Shown: positions 36,421 through 49,377, counted from the stretch's first letter. The stretch is 64,000 bases of DNA from Methylobacterium sp. PvR107 (GCF_017833295.1 NZ_JAFIBW010000001.1:4305501-4369500); one strand, 5' to 3'. Numbers and translations are program-made. Notes: generated by a model not told the origin, from the letters alone.

Positions 36421-36560
36421 CTAGGTTCGCCCAGAACTCACACCACCAAAGCGCGGGACCAAACAGCCCTCGCTACCGAGCAGAACCGCCCGGACGTAAC
36501 CCCAGCGGAAGCGGCAGGGTGCCGCAAGTTGGGAAATCCCTCTCGAATCACTGGAAATTT

Positions 36561-36636
36561 TGGTGGGCGGTGACGGGCTCGAACCGCCGACCCTCTCCGT
36601 GTAAAGGAGACGCTCTACCGACTGAGCTAACCGCCC
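36561..36636 (-). tRNA. tRNA-Val (anticodon TAC)
   Basis: On the minus strand a 76-base cloverleaf starts GGGCGGTTAGCTCAGTCGG, has the anticodon loop TTTACAC (anticodon TAC), the T-loop GGTTCGAGCCC, and ends with CCA encoded. The acceptor stem GGGCGGT pairs with ACCGCCC. It abuts the IS481 scar. Confidence 0.95.
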
Positions 36637-36648
36637 GGTTGGCGAGCG

Positions 36649-37419
36649 TTACGGCATGGCGCCGGTCCGGTGCAAGCTCCGCATTTCGGATCCGCGTCGG
36701 GAATCAAGCAGCCGCGCCGCCAGGGATGGTGCCAAGCCGACGCTCTCGACGGGGTCCAGCTCTGGCCAGGCGGTCGCGGATCCATCCGCGGCTGCCAGAA
36801 CCGCGCGGGTTCCTGCTTCAACCGAGCAGATCACCGGAATGGGGACCTGTGGGGCGATCCGCGCCGCCAGACCCGCAAGACCGGCTCCGCCAAGGATGAC
36901 TGTCTCGGATCCTGATGCGGCGCAGGCCCGGCCGGCCTCGACCAGCATCGCCAATGCCGCGTCCGGATCGCTGGCAATGGTGCCGCCGCTCGGAGCCACG
37001 GTGTGGAGCGACGCCAGGGCGTCGGACAGGCCGAGGGAAGCCACGAACTCCCGCAGCATCGGCTCCCACGCAGAGCCACCGGTGACGATGCCGAACCGAC
37101 CGCGCGCGGCGGCCTCGCGGCAGGCGGCCTCCGCCATGCCAACCACCGGCACCCGTGACAGCTCCCGCAACGCGAGCAGTCCGGGATCGCCGAAGCAGGC
37201 CAGATACACGGCGTCGCAAGCGGAGCCGTGCTCGGCAAGGGCATCGAGGGCAGCGTGGCCTGCGATCGCCGCAGCGGCCCGGCTCGCGATGTAGCGGGCC
37301 CCGAAGCGTCCGGTAACGGCGCAAAGCTCCGCCCGGCCGTCGAGCTGCGCACGGACATGGCCGGCCACGAGGTCGGTGACATGCGGACTGGTATTCGGGT
37401 TGATCAGCAGGATGCGCAT
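36649..37419 (-). CDS. Asp/Glu (hydantoin) racemase family protein
   Basis: A 256-residue enzyme of the aspartate/glutamate racemase superfamily, starting MRILLINPNTSPHVTDLVAG. The catalytic cysteines of the family are seen as CFGDPG (residues about 78-83) and ICSVEAGTRA (about 205-214). VGMAEAACREAA and GGSAWEP fit hydantoin- or Asp/Glu racemase-like members. The start at 37419 has GGAGG upstream. Substrate is unknown. It follows lon and its terminator on the same strand, but the terminator makes it a separate transcript. Confidence 0.75.
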   Translation of the reverse strand: MRILLINPNTSPHVTDLVAGHVRAQLDGRAELCAVTGRFGARYIASRAAAAIAGHAALDALAEHGSACDAVYLACFGDPGLLALRELSRVPVVGMAEAACREAAARGRFGIVTGGSAWEPMLREFVASLGLSDALASLHTVAPSGGTIASDPDAALAMLVEAGRACAASGSETVILGGAGLAGLAARIAPQVPIPVICSVEAGTRAVLAAADGSATAWPELDPVESVGLAPSLAARLLDSRRGSEMRSLHRTGAMP

Positions 37420-37439
37420 CCGACCTCCGCGCATAGAAA

Positions 37440-37468
37440 AGCCCCCGGGGCTGAAAGCTCCGGGGGCT
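37440..37468 (-). terminator. Rho-independent terminator of lon
   Basis: On the minus strand a 9-bp stem AGCCCCCGG / CCGGGGGCT (plus three inner pairs) is followed by TTTTCTATG. It starts about 20 bases after the lon stop and fits intrinsic termination. Confidence 0.85.
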
Positions 37469-37489
37469 CGCCTCATTCGTTCAGGCGGA

Positions 37490-39916
<2,427 letters not shown>

Positions 39917-40162
39917 GCTGACTTCCTCTCAGGACGCCCGGTTTCGGCGCCTCCATGCACGGAGCGCGCCTACAGCCAGGGGCCGACCGGGCCGCGAGGG
40001 TCGGATTTCGCTAACTTTGCGGCTGGCGACGCGGACCGAACCTCGAAGGAGCGTGCGGCCACCGCGCTAAGCCTGAGGTGGCTGCGGGGGGCAGCGTTTT
40101 CAAGGCGTTCCCCGTAGCGCGCCCGGCCGGAGCCGGGCGCTAAATGCAACCCTACCAAGCGC

Positions 40163-41434
40163 TTACGCGCTGACGCTGGCGGGTGCGTCCTTGTTGCGGT
40201 CGCCGTGAATGTAGAGCGGGCGCGACTTGCCCTCGACCACCTCCGGACCGATGACGACCTGCTCTACGGACTCGAGGCCCGGCAGGTCGTACATCGTGTC
40301 GAGCAGGATCGTCTCCAGGATCGAGCGCAGGCCGCGGGCGCCTGTCTTGCGCTCGATTGCCTTGCGGGCGACGAGCGACAGGGCATCGTCCTGGAAGGTC
40401 AGGTCGACGTTCTCCATCTCGAACAGCCGCTGGTACTGCTTGACCAGGGCGTTCTTCGGCTCCTGCAGGATCTTCTTCAGGGCGGCCTCGTCGAGATCCT
40501 CCAGCGTCGCCAGGACCGGCAGACGGCCGACGAACTCGGGGATGAGGCCGAACTTCAGCAGGTCCTCCGGCTCGACCGAGCGGAAGATCTCGCCGGTGCG
40601 GCGGTCGTCCGGTGCCTGGACGGTCGCGCCGAAGCCGATCGAGGTGCCCTTGCCGCGCTGGGAGATGATCCGCTCCAGCCCCGCGAAGGCACCGCCGCAG
40701 ATGAACAGGATGTTGGTGGTGTCGACCTGCAGGAATTCCTGCTGCGGGTGCTTCCTTCCGCCCTGCGGCGGAACGGAGGCGACCGTGCCTTCCATGATCT
40801 TCAGGAGCGCTTGCTGCACGCCTTCGCCCGACACGTCGCGGGTGATCGACGGGTTGTCGGACTTGCGGGAGATCTTATCGATCTCATCGATGTAGACGAT
40901 GCCGCGCTGGGCCCGCTCGACGTTGTAATCCGACGCCTGGAGCAGCTTGAGGATGATGTTCTCGACATCCTCACCGACATAGCCGGCCTCGGTCAGCGTC
41001 GTGGCGTCCGCCATGGTGAATGGCACGTCGAGGATCCGGGCAAGCGTCTGCGCGAGCAGGGTCTTGCCCGAGCCGGTCGGCCCGATCAGCATGATGTTGG
41101 ACTTGGCCAACTCGACGTCATTGTGCTTCGTCGCGTGGGCCAGCCGCTTGTAGTGGTTGTGCACCGCGACCGAGAGGACCTTCTTGGCGAAGTCCTGGCC
41201 GATGACGTAGTCGTCGAGGACGCGGCGAATTTCCTTCGGGGTCGGCACGCCGTCGCGGCTCTTCACCAGAGAGGATTTCGACTCCTCGCGGATGATGTCC
41301 ATGCACAGCTCGACGCACTCGTCGCAGATGAACACCGTCGGGCCGGCGATCAGCTTGCGGACCTCGTGCTGGCTCTTGCCGCAGAACGAGCAATACAGCG
41401 TGCTCTTCGAGTCGTTGCCGCCAGTCTTGCTCAT
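40163..41434 (-). CDS. clpX: ATP-dependent Clp protease ATP-binding subunit ClpX
   Basis: A 423-residue AAA+ unfoldase that feeds substrates to ClpP. The N-terminal zinc finger is [12 protein letters not shown] followed by ICDECVELC (about residues 12-45). Walker A is [14 protein letters not shown] (about 115-130), and Walker B has [10 protein letters not shown]. The pore loop and IGF-type ClpP-docking loop ([11 protein letters not shown]) are present. It follows clpP on the same strand. Confidence 0.98.
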   Translation of the reverse strand: MSKTGGNDSKSTLYCSFCGKSQHEVRKLIAGPTVFICDECVELCMDIIREESKSSLVKSRDGVPTPKEIRRVLDDYVIGQDFAKKVLSVAVHNHYKRLAHATKHNDVELAKSNIMLIGPTGSGKTLLAQTLARILDVPFTMADATTLTEAGYVGEDVENIILKLLQASDYNVERAQRGIVYIDEIDKISRKSDNPSITRDVSGEGVQQALLKIMEGTVASVPPQGGRKHPQQEFLQVDTTNILFICGGAFAGLERIISQRGKGTSIGFGATVQAPDDRRTGEIFRSVEPEDLLKFGLIPEFVGRLPVLATLEDLDEAALKKILQEPKNALVKQYQRLFEMENVDLTFQDDALSLVARKAIERKTGARGLRSILETILLDTMYDLPGLESVEQVVIGPEVVEGKSRPLYIHGDRNKDAPASVSA

Positions 41435-41618
41435 ATCGGTCTCCGATTCCTCGCGTCCGCAGCCGGCTAGGGGCGGACGCGCATCGCGTGAATGTAGGGG
41501 GCCCGTTTAAAGAAACAGTGTGCTGCGCGTGTTTGACCGAAGGGCCCAATCCCGGATGCAAACACGCTGCCGCGGCGGGATCAAGGCCACGCCGCGGCGG
41601 TCAGGCGCCGCATGCCGC

Positions 41619-42245
41619 TCAGGCGGCGGCGGGCTCAGGGCGCTTCTCGATCACCTCGTCGATGAGCCCGAACTCCTTGGCCGCGTCAGCGGTCATGAAA
41701 TTGTCGCGCTCGAGCGCCGTGTGGATCGTGTCGTAGTCGCGGCCCGTGTGCTTCACGTAGATCTCGTTCAGGCGTCGCTTCAACGCCTCGATCTCGCGGG
41801 CGTGGATCAGGATGTCGGTCGCCTGACCCTGGAAGCCGCCCGACGGCTGGTGAACCATGATCCGGGCGTTCGGCAGGGCGAAGCGGTGGCCGGGCTCACC
41901 GGCGGTCAGCAGCAGCGAGCCCATCGAGGCGGCCTGGCCGACGCAGAGGGTCGTCACCGGGCAGCGGATGAACTGCATCGTGTCGTAGATCGACAGGCCC
42001 GAGGTGACCACGCCGCCGGGGGAGTTAATGTAGAAGGAAATTTCCTTCTTCGGGTTCTCCGCCTCGAGGAACAGCAGCTGCGCCACGATGAGCGAGGCAC
42101 CGTAATCCTCCACGGGGCCGGTGAGGAAGATGATGCGCTCGCGCAGGAGGCGGGAGTAGATGTCGAAGGCGCGCTCGCCGCGGCTCGATTGCTCGACGAC
42201 CATCGGCACGAGCGCGTTGTTGTAGACGTCGATCGGATCTCTCAT
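41619..42245 (-). CDS. clpP: ATP-dependent Clp protease proteolytic subunit ClpP
   Basis: A 208-residue serine protease subunit of the 14-mer barrel. The catalytic triad is Ser107 ([11 protein letters not shown]), His132 ([10 protein letters not shown]) and Asp181 (LERDNFMTA). [13 protein letters not shown] fits the oligomerisation handle region. It sits between tig and clpX, as in most proteobacteria. A start of about four residues before the family norm is not critical. Confidence 0.98.
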   Translation of the reverse strand: MRDPIDVYNNALVPMVVEQSSRGERAFDIYSRLLRERIIFLTGPVEDYGASLIVAQLLFLEAENPKKEISFYINSPGGVVTSGLSIYDTMQFIRCPVTTLCVGQAASMGSLLLTAGEPGHRFALPNARIMVHQPSGGFQGQATDILIHAREIEALKRRLNEIYVKHTGRDYDTIHTALERDNFMTADAAKEFGLIDEVIEKRPEPAAA

Positions 42246-42369
42246 CTCGTCCTGCCCAAGTGAGGCCCGGAGTTGCCGCGAATCGGGGCAGCTCCGGACA
42301 TGTCAGCGAACACCGGCGATGCTTAACCATCGCCTAACCCTTGCCCGCCGTCCTGGGACAGAGCGGGAC

Positions 42370-43779
42370 TCAGTCGGCCTTGGGCTCGGTCTCGGCCCCA
42401 GCCTTGTCTGCCGGCTTTTCGCCGGTCGTGTCGTCCTCATCCTCGTCCGCGAAAAGCGCCTCTTTCGAGACGGGCTCCTCGACGAGTTTGACCTGCCCGA
42501 GGACGTGGTCAACGACCTTCTCCTCGAACAGGGGCGCGCGGAGTTCCGCGAGCGCCTGTGCATTCTTCCGGTAGAAGTCCCAGACCTGCTGCTCCTGGCC
42601 CGGGAACTGCCGGACCCGGGCGATGAGGGCCTGGTTCACCTCGTCATCCGAGACCTTGATATCGGCGCTCTCGCCGACCTGCGCAAGCACGAGACCGAGG
42701 CGAACGCGCCGTTCGGCGATCTTCCGATACTCGGCCTGCGCCTTCTCCTCGGTGGTGTCCTCGTCCGCGAAGGTCTTGCCGCGGGTCTTGAGGTCCTGCT
42801 CGACCTGGGCCCACACCGCGGCGAATTCCTGGGCCACCAGGGACGGGGGCAGCTCGAAGGCGTACTTGCCGTCGAGGGCGTCGAGGAGGTCCTTCTTGAG
42901 GCGGCGGCGCGTGGCGGTCTCGAAGTCGCGCCCGATCGCCTCGGACACGGCCTCGCGGAGCTTCTCCAGCGACTCCATGCCCATGGACTTGGCGAGCTCG
43001 TCGTCGATCTTGGCCTCGCCCGGAGCCTGGATCTTCGTGACCGTCACGTCGAACTCGGCATCCTTCCCAGCGAGGTTCTCGGCGCCGTAGGCCTCCGGGA
43101 ACGTGACCTTCACGTGCCGCTTGTCGCCGACTTTGGCGCCGACGAGCTGGTCCTCGAAGCCCGGGATGAACGAGCCGGAGCCGAGCTCCAGGTCGATGCC
43201 CTCGCCCTTGCCGCCCTGGAACTCCTCGCCGTCGATGCGGCCGACGAAGTCAATGGTGACGCGGTCGCCGCTCTGCGCCTCGGCGCCCTCGTCACGCTCG
43301 GAGAACTGGCGGCTCTGGCCGGCCATGCGCTCGAGGGCCTCGTTCACCTCCGCGTCGGAGGGCTTCGCGACGAACTTGGTGAGGCTGACGTCGGAGAGGT
43401 CGGCGAGCTCGAAGCTCGGCATCACTTCGAGGGCGACCTTGAAGGCGAGGTCGCCCTTGGCATCCAGCGCCTTCTCGACTTCGGCCTGATCGGTCGGGAA
43501 CTCGACCTGCGGCTCGAGGGCGAGCTTGAGGCCGTTATCGGTGACGATCTGGCGGTTCGCTTCGTTGACGGCGTTCTGCACCACCTCGGCCATCACCGAG
43601 CGGCCATAGACCTTGCGCAGGTGCGCGACCGGCACCTTACCAGGACGGAAGCCCTTGAGCTGCACCTTGTCCTTCATGCCGGACAGCTCGGTGGTCAGGC
43701 GCTCCTCGAGTTCCTGGGCGGCCAGCAGTACCTGAAACTCGCGCTTCAGCCCCTGGGCGTTGATCTCGGTCACCTGCAT
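42370..43779 (-). CDS. tig: Trigger factor (ribosome-bound peptidyl-prolyl isomerase)
   Basis: A 469-residue chaperone that binds nascent chains at the ribosome exit. The N-terminal domain has the ribosome-docking [17 protein letters not shown]. The FKBP-like PPIase part follows ([18 protein letters not shown] then [16 protein letters not shown]). The C-terminal helical chaperone arms end in a charged, disordered tail ([15 protein letters not shown]). It is the first gene in the tig-clpP-clpX-lon order. tRNA-Leu lies just upstream. Confidence 0.97.
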   Translation of the reverse strand: MQVTEINAQGLKREFQVLLAAQELEERLTTELSGMKDKVQLKGFRPGKVPVAHLRKVYGRSVMAEVVQNAVNEANRQIVTDNGLKLALEPQVEFPTDQAEVEKALDAKGDLAFKVALEVMPSFELADLSDVSLTKFVAKPSDAEVNEALERMAGQSRQFSERDEGAEAQSGDRVTIDFVGRIDGEEFQGGKGEGIDLELGSGSFIPGFEDQLVGAKVGDKRHVKVTFPEAYGAENLAGKDAEFDVTVTKIQAPGEAKIDDELAKSMGMESLEKLREAVSEAIGRDFETATRRRLKKDLLDALDGKYAFELPPSLVAQEFAAVWAQVEQDLKTRGKTFADEDTTEEKAQAEYRKIAERRVRLGLVLAQVGESADIKVSDDEVNQALIARVRQFPGQEQQVWDFYRKNAQALAELRAPLFEEKVVDHVLGQVKLVEEPVSKEALFADEDEDDTTGEKPADKAGAETEPKAD

Positions 43780-43910
43780 CGTCGTCGTCGCTCTTCAAAG
43801 AAACCTGGGGTCGCCGGCCGGGCCGGCGTCGTGCTCGCGCGAACCGGGATGCCGAGATGTCGGGTACGGGGCGGAGGGTCCCGCAGGGACCGCAACCTCA
43901 GCAGAGGTCC

Positions 43911-43995
43911 TGGTGCGGGCGGAGGGGCTCGAACCCCCACGTCTTGCGACACTGGAACCTAAATCCAGCGCGTCTACCAGTTCCGCCACGCCCGC
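43911..43995 (-). tRNA. tRNA-Leu (anticodon TAG)
   Basis: On the minus strand an 85-base class II cloverleaf starts GCGGGCGTGGCGGAACTGG, has the anticodon stem-loop CTGGATTTAGGTTCCAG (anticodon TAG), a long variable arm (TGTCGCAAGACGT), GGTTCGAGCCC in the T-arm and CCA encoded. The acceptor stem GCGGGCG pairs with CGCCCGC. Confidence 0.95.
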
Positions 43996-44143
43996 GCGCG
44001 CCGACATCCGGCGCATCGCCGGCCGCCGGAAGCGCGCCCTATAGCATGGGCCGGCCGGCCCGCAGCAAAAAACTTGCCCCTGTGGCGCGCAAGCCCGCAC
44101 GCCGCTAAGGAGCGAACCCGTCGCGAGCCGCAGCCGAGATTCC

Positions 44144-45634
44144 ATGCCGCCTTCCCGCCCCGTGCCGCCGACCGATTCGCGCGCCGGTTCGCCGTCGCGC
44201 CGGACCCTGCTCGCTGCCGCGGCCGCCTTCGGGCTCGCTCCGGAGGCGGTGCGGGCCGAAGGTCAGGAATCTTCGCCGGGCATGCCTTCCGCCGCGCCGG
44301 CGCCCGCGCAGGCTGAGGCAGGCGTTCTGCAAGCGGCGCCCGGCAAGGCGCGGTTCAGGCCGGACTCCGCGCCCGAAACGCCGGTCTGGTGCTTCGACGG
44401 CAAGGCGCTGCCGCCGGTCGTACGCGTGAAGCTCGGCCAAGGGGTGCGGCTGAAGGTCGAGAACCGGACCGACAAGCCGTTGTCGTTGCACTGGCATGGC
44501 GTACGCAACGTCAACGCCATGGACGGTGTCGGCGGTGTGACCCAGGCGCCGATCGCGCCAGGGGGCGATTTCCTCTACGCATTCACACCCCCCGATGCCG
44601 GCTCCTACCTCATCCGGCCGCTGGTCGTCGGCGGGGCCAGCGAGCCGTCCGGCCGGGGTTTGGCAGGCATGTTGGTCGTCGAGGAGGCGAACCCGCCCGT
44701 CGTCGACGCCGATGTCAGCGTCGTCCTTCAGGACTGGCGGCTTCAGGACGACGGTACCCTGATGGCGTTCGGGCAGACGGCGCTGGCCGCCGCCCATGGC
44801 CGGCTGGGCAACCTCGTTACGGTCAACGGCAAACCCGTGCCGGGCACCTTCGAGGCCAGACCGGGCTCCCGGGTCCGCCTGCGGCTCGGCAATGCCTGCA
44901 ACGCTCGGGCGACGCGCATCAAGTTCGAGGGCGTGAAGGTCTATGTGGCGGCCGTCGACGGTCAGCCGACCGATACGTTCGAGCCGCTGCGGGCCACCCT
45001 GCCGTTCCCGCCTGGCACCCGCTACGACCTGATGGTCGACCTGCCCGAGGAGGAAGGCGCCCGTTGCACGATCGAGGCGCTGGTCGGGAAGGGCCTGACC
45101 CTCGCGAGCGTCACCACCAAGGGCGCCAGGATCACCGAGAAGCGTCCGCCCATCGGGCCGATCGGCGAGAACAAGCGCCTGCCGGCCGAGATCAAGCTTC
45201 AGAATGCCCTGCGCCGCGACGTGGTGATCACCGGCGGCGCCTTCGTGCCGAAGAGCAAGGACGGGACCAAGGACGCCGCCGCACCCGATCCGGTCTACAC
45301 GGGCGACCCGCAGAAGATCTGGTCGGTGAACGGCGCGAGCGGCGTCGTCGGCCTCCAGCCGATCTTCTCGGTGAAAAGGGGCCAGGTCGTGGTCCTGGCC
45401 CTGCGCAACGAGACCGGCTTCCCGCAGGCCCTGCACCTGCACGGGCACTGCTTCCGCCTGCTGCACCCCCTCGACGATGGCTGGGAGCCCTACTGGCTCG
45501 ACACGTTCCAGCTTTTGGAGGGCCGGACCGCCAGGATCGGCTTCCTGGCCGACAATCCGGGGCGCTGGCTGATCAGTGCCACGGTGCTGGAGCGGTTCGA
45601 CACCGGCCTCTGGACCCTGTTCGAGGTCACCTGA
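44144..45634 (+). CDS. Multicopper-oxidase-fold protein lacking most copper ligands
   Basis: A 496-residue periplasmic protein. The N-terminus has a twin-arginine-like signal (SRRTLLAAAAAFGLAPEAVR). The cupredoxin domains follow, with the first copper motif intact (LHWHGV, about residue 111) and the third partly so (LHLHGHCF, about residue 435). The second motif, normally with WYHSH, reads PPDAGSYLIRPLVVG, and the last, normally HCHIxxHxxxGM, reads RWLISATVLERFDTGLW. The type-1 Cys-His and most type-3 ligands are therefore missing, so a four-copper oxidase is unlikely; this may be a copper-binding or scaffold protein. It is convergent with nnr and overlaps it by 8 bases at the ends. Confidence 0.8.
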   Translation: MPPSRPVPPTDSRAGSPSRRTLLAAAAAFGLAPEAVRAEGQESSPGMPSAAPAPAQAEAGVLQAAPGKARFRPDSAPETPVWCFDGKALPPVVRVKLGQGVRLKVENRTDKPLSLHWHGVRNVNAMDGVGGVTQAPIAPGGDFLYAFTPPDAGSYLIRPLVVGGASEPSGRGLAGMLVVEEANPPVVDADVSVVLQDWRLQDDGTLMAFGQTALAAAHGRLGNLVTVNGKPVPGTFEARPGSRVRLRLGNACNARATRIKFEGVKVYVAAVDGQPTDTFEPLRATLPFPPGTRYDLMVDLPEEEGARCTIEALVGKGLTLASVTTKGARITEKRPPIGPIGENKRLPAEIKLQNALRRDVVITGGAFVPKSKDGTKDAAAPDPVYTGDPQKIWSVNGASGVVGLQPIFSVKRGQVVVLALRNETGFPQALHLHGHCFRLLHPLDDGWEPYWLDTFQLLEGRTARIGFLADNPGRWLISATVLERFDTGLWTLFEVT

Positions 45635-47129
45635 GTTCAGCCTCAACGACGGCCCGGAGCACCGCCGGCATAAGCTCCGGAATGTCCTCGGCGATCAGTC
45701 CGGGGCCGTGGCGCAAGCCGGCGTCGCCGTGAAGCCAGACGCCGGCGGCGGCGGCTTCGAAGGGCGCCATGCCCTGCGCCATCAGGCCGGCGATCAGGCC
45801 GCTCAGGACGTCACCGGAGCCCGCAGTTCCGAGATAGGGGCTGCTATGGTCGTTGATCGCGGCGCGCCCGTCCGGGCTGGCGATCACGGTATCGGCCCCC
45901 TTCAGGACCACGACGGAACCGGTCAGTGCAGCCGCTGCACGGGTCCGCGCGACCTTGTCGGCTCCCTCCGCCGTCGCGTCGGTATTCTCGAACAGCCGGG
46001 CGAACTCGCCGGCATGCGGTGTGAGCACCGCATGGGCCTGGCCATCCGCGAGATGGGCCGCCAGCAGCAGCGCCTGCCCGGCGAAGCTCATCAGCGCGTC
46101 GGCGTCGAGGACGAGGCCGCGTCCGGCCGAAGCCGCCACGGCGACGCGCTCGCGGGTTGGCTCGCCGGTGCCGAGCCCCGGTCCCGCCAGGATCACGTTC
46201 AGGCGCTCGTCGGTGAGGAGGTCGTCGAGATCGTCGGCGCTCTCACAGGGCCGCAGCATGATCGCCGTGAGGTGAGCGGCGTTCTCGCAAAGCGCCGCGG
46301 CCGGCGACGCGACCGTGACCAGCCCGGCGCCGACACGAAGGGCACCGCGGGCGGCCAAGCGGGCGGCACCGGTCTTGGTGGCTGGCCCCGACAGCACCAG
46401 GGCGTGGCCGCGGGTGTATTTGTGGCTGGCGCCGGTGAGCCGCGGAAAACCCGGGGCCCATAGGTCGGGCCCGTTCCGATGAAGATGCGGACAGACGACG
46501 AGGCCGGCCGCTAGAGCCTCCGGACCGGTCCCGATATCCGCGAGGCTGAGCCGGCCGCACAGGCCACGGCCCGGCTGGAGCAGATGCCCCGGCTTGAAGG
46601 TCACGAAGGTCACGGTTTCCACCGCCTGGATGGCGCCGCCGCGCACTGCGCCGGTATCGCCGTCGACCCCGCTCGGCACATCGACCGCGAGCACCGGGAT
46701 CCCGGCTTCGTTCACCGCCTCGACGAGCGCGCGGGCGGAACCATCGAGGTCGCGCGACAGCCCGGCCCCGAACAGGGCGTCGATCACGAGGTCGCAGGAC
46801 GGTAGCGCGTCGCTCGGGGGCTGCCGCACCGGTCCCATCCAGGCCTGGGCGGCCAGGGCGGCGTCGCCCGTCAACGCTGAGATCGAGTCGAGACAGAAGA
46901 GGTCTACGGCGTAACCGGCTTCGACCAGCAGGCGCGCAGCCACGAAGCCGTCGCCGCCGTTGTTGCCCGGTCCGCATAGAACGACGGCGTGGCCATCCGT
47001 TGGCAGCCGAGCCCGGGCGCGATCAGCCACTGCGGCACCGGCTGCCTCCATCAACGCGAGACCCGGCACACCACCGTCGATGGCCGTGGCATCAACCCGC
47101 CTCATCGCCGCGGTCGTCAGCACATGCAT
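45627..47129 (-). CDS. nnr: Bifunctional NAD(P)H-hydrate epimerase / ADP-dependent dehydratase
   Basis: A 500-residue fusion that repairs damaged NAD(P)HX. The N-terminal epimerase (YjeF_N) has VVLCGPGNNGGDGFVAARLL and DLVIDALFGAGL. The C-terminal kinase-like dehydratase (CARKD) has VLTPHAGEFARLF and YLGTAGSGDVLSGLIAGLMA with the ATP-binding GxGD. I chose the ATG at 47129 (MHVLTTAAM) because GGAG lies 6 bases upstream; the ATG two codons earlier is too close to that site. It is divergent from glnB. Confidence 0.93.
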   Translation of the reverse strand: MHVLTTAAMRRVDATAIDGGVPGLALMEAAGAAVADRARARLPTDGHAVVLCGPGNNGGDGFVAARLLVEAGYAVDLFCLDSISALTGDAALAAQAWMGPVRQPPSDALPSCDLVIDALFGAGLSRDLDGSARALVEAVNEAGIPVLAVDVPSGVDGDTGAVRGGAIQAVETVTFVTFKPGHLLQPGRGLCGRLSLADIGTGPEALAAGLVVCPHLHRNGPDLWAPGFPRLTGASHKYTRGHALVLSGPATKTGAARLAARGALRVGAGLVTVASPAAALCENAAHLTAIMLRPCESADDLDDLLTDERLNVILAGPGLGTGEPTRERVAVAASAGRGLVLDADALMSFAGQALLLAAHLADGQAHAVLTPHAGEFARLFENTDATAEGADKVARTRAAAALTGSVVVLKGADTVIASPDGRAAINDHSSPYLGTAGSGDVLSGLIAGLMAQGMAPFEAAAAGVWLHGDAGLRHGPGLIAEDIPELMPAVLRAVVEAELR

Positions 47130-47214
47130 ATCCATCTCCGCTCTGCCCGTGTGCCGATCAGACGTGACCAAAGATGCGCCAGATTCCCGGGCGATGCCCG
47201 AAGGATGTGCTTGA

Positions 47215-47661
<447 letters not shown>

Positions 47662-47847
47662 CGCACCCCCGCCCGTCGTCCCGATACTACCGGCGGCCAG
47701 GCGACACGCGACATCTGCCTAAGATTTCGCACTGCGCGAATGTCCGGCATCGGCGCCTCCGGCCCTGGAGCGCCGTCTTCCGCACCCCACATCATTGGGA
47801 ACGGCCGGCCTGATCGGCCGCTTGAACCTGATGTAGGAGGATGTGCG

Positions 47848-48027
47848 ATGGCCGCCCTGGACCCGCGCGAGACCGCCAAGATCTACGATCTATCCGCGTT
47901 CCGGCGCGCACGGGTGACGTCTCAGGTCGTCGCGGAGGCGAAGCCGGCGCCCGTGCCGAGCTTCAGCGGTGGTGCGTGGTACCATGAGGCCGCCATCCGC
48001 GAGGACGAGCGCCCGCGGCGGCCCTGA
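47848..48027 (+). CDS. DUF2735 family small protein
   Basis: A 59-residue protein, MAALDPRETAKIYDLSAFRR, then a Pro-rich middle and SGGAWYHEAAIREDERPRRP. The ETAKIYxxxxF start and the WYHxAAIxE(x)xRPRxP end are the DUF2735 signature. In Rhizobiales these small genes occur next to glnII or glnB, as here. Function unknown; a link with nitrogen control is inferred from context. AGGAGG lies 7 bases ahead of the ATG at 47848. Confidence 0.85.
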   Translation: MAALDPRETAKIYDLSAFRRARVTSQVVAEAKPAPVPSFSGGAWYHEAAIREDERPRRP

Positions 48028-48170
48028 CGTCGAACGCCGGCCGCGCTGCCAATTGCGGCTTCATCCAGGGCCCGCGTGGCGGAGCCTGGAATTCAGCCGA
48101 GTCGGTGTGTGAGCAGCTTGCACCCACAGCGATTCTGGGTTCCGGGCTCACCTGCGGCGCCCCGGAAACG

Positions 48171-48200
48171 GCGAAGCCGGACCCGAGGGCCCGGCTTCGC
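48171..48200. terminator. Hairpin between the DUF2735 gene and glnII (convergent)
   Basis: A 10-bp stem GCGAAGCCGG / CCGGCTTCGC (48171-48180 and 48191-48200) with an inner CCC-GA-GGG extension lies between two convergent genes. It could end both transcripts. Position and stability are the evidence; there is no long T-run. Confidence 0.7.
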
Positions 48201-48236
48201 TGGATCTATCGGGAAGCCTGAAGCTCCCCCCGCATC

Positions 48237-49271
48237 TCACGCGGCTGCAGCGGCCTCGGTCGGTACGGACGCGATCGTCTTCAGCACCTGCGAGGCGATC
48301 TGGTAGGGGTCGCCCTGGGAGTTCGGACGGCGGTCCTCCAAGTAGCCCTTGTATCCGTTGTTGACGAAGGAGTGCGGCACTCGGATCGAGGCGCCGCGGT
48401 CGGCCACGCCGTACGAGAACTCGTGGATCGAGGCGGTCTCGTGCTTGCCGGTCAGGCGCATGTGGTTGTCCGGACCGTAGACGGCGATGTGCTCCTCGCG
48501 GGCGTTCTTGAACGCGTCCATGAGCTTCTCGAAATAGGCCTTGCCGCCATGCTCGCGCATGAACGCGGTCGAGAAGTTGCAGTGCATGCCCGACCCGTTC
48601 CAGTCGGTGTCGCCGAGCGGCTTGCAATGGTACTCGACGTCGATGCCGTACTTCTCGCAGAGGCGCTGCAGGAGGTAGCGGGCCATCCACATCTCGTCGG
48701 CGGCCTTCTTGGAGCCCTTGCCGAAGATCTGGAATTCCCACTGGCCCTTGGCCACCTCGGCGTTGATGCCCTCGTGGTTGATGCCGGCATCGAGGCAGAG
48801 GTCGAGGTGCTCCTCGACGATCTTACGGGCGACGTCGCCGACATTCGCGTAGCCGACGCCGGTGTAGTACGGGCCCTGCGGCGCCGGATAGCCGGAGGTC
48901 GGGAAGCCGAGCGGGCGGCCGTCCTTGTACAGGAAGTACTCCTGCTCGAAGCCGAACCAGGCTCCGGCATCGTCCAGGATGGTGGCGCGCTTGTTGGACT
49001 CGTGCGGGGTCACGCCGTCCGGCATCATCACTTCGCACATGACCAGCACGCCGTTCTTGCGGGCCGGATCGGGGAAGTGGCGCACGGGCTTGAGCATGCA
49101 GTCGGAGCTGCCGCCCTCGGCTTGCTTGGTGGAAGAGCCGTCGAAGCCCCACATCGGGAGCTGCTCGAGAGTCGGGAAGCTGTCGAATTCCTTGATCTGT
49201 GTCTTGCCGCGGAGATTCGGGGTCGGCGTGTACCCGTCGAGCCATATGTACTCGAGCTTATATTTGGTCAT
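48237..49271 (-). CDS. glnII: Type II glutamine synthetase (GSII)
   Basis: A 344-residue eukaryote-type enzyme that makes glutamine from glutamate, ammonia and ATP. Its marks are [20 protein letters not shown] at the N-terminus, [13 protein letters not shown], and [18 protein letters not shown] near the ammonia and ATP site. Length is normal for rhizobial GSII. It has no adenylylation Tyr loop of the GSI type. GAGAGAACC precedes the ATG at 49271; the longer frame covers the sigma-54 promoter. It is divergent from glnA, with 336 bases between. Confidence 0.97.
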   Translation of the reverse strand: MTKYKLEYIWLDGYTPTPNLRGKTQIKEFDSFPTLEQLPMWGFDGSSTKQAEGGSSDCMLKPVRHFPDPARKNGVLVMCEVMMPDGVTPHESNKRATILDDAGAWFGFEQEYFLYKDGRPLGFPTSGYPAPQGPYYTGVGYANVGDVARKIVEEHLDLCLDAGINHEGINAEVAKGQWEFQIFGKGSKKAADEMWMARYLLQRLCEKYGIDVEYHCKPLGDTDWNGSGMHCNFSTAFMREHGGKAYFEKLMDAFKNAREEHIAVYGPDNHMRLTGKHETASIHEFSYGVADRGASIRVPHSFVNNGYKGYLEDRRPNSQGDPYQIASQVLKTIASVPTEAAAAA

Positions 49272-49360
49272 TCCGGTTCTCTCGTCCGTATCAATGCGCG
49301 ACCTCGGATACCCGGGCAGACGCGAACGGCTGGCCGCCTCGTCGACGGCTGGGGCCGCCA

Positions 49361-49377
49361 TCGCATGGATCGTGCCA
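49361..49377 (-). promoter_or_regulatory. Sigma-54 (-24/-12) promoter for glnII
   Basis: On the minus strand TGGCACG-ATCC-ATGCGA has the invariant GG and GC pairs exactly 10 bases apart and matches TGGCACGN4TTGC at all but one base. The predicted start site, 12 bases downstream near 49351, leaves an 80-base leader before the glnII ATG. NtrC-dependent activation under low nitrogen is known for rhizobial glnII and fits here. Confidence 0.75.

Noticed and set aside
36207..36899. The 230-residue plus-strand frame across tRNA-Val
   Set aside because: Only its first part is an IS481 fragment; the rest reads through the tRNA and antisense to the racemase gene.
40205..43962. Long plus-strand frames opposite clpX, clpP and tig
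   Set aside because: Shadows of recognised core genes, with biased composition.
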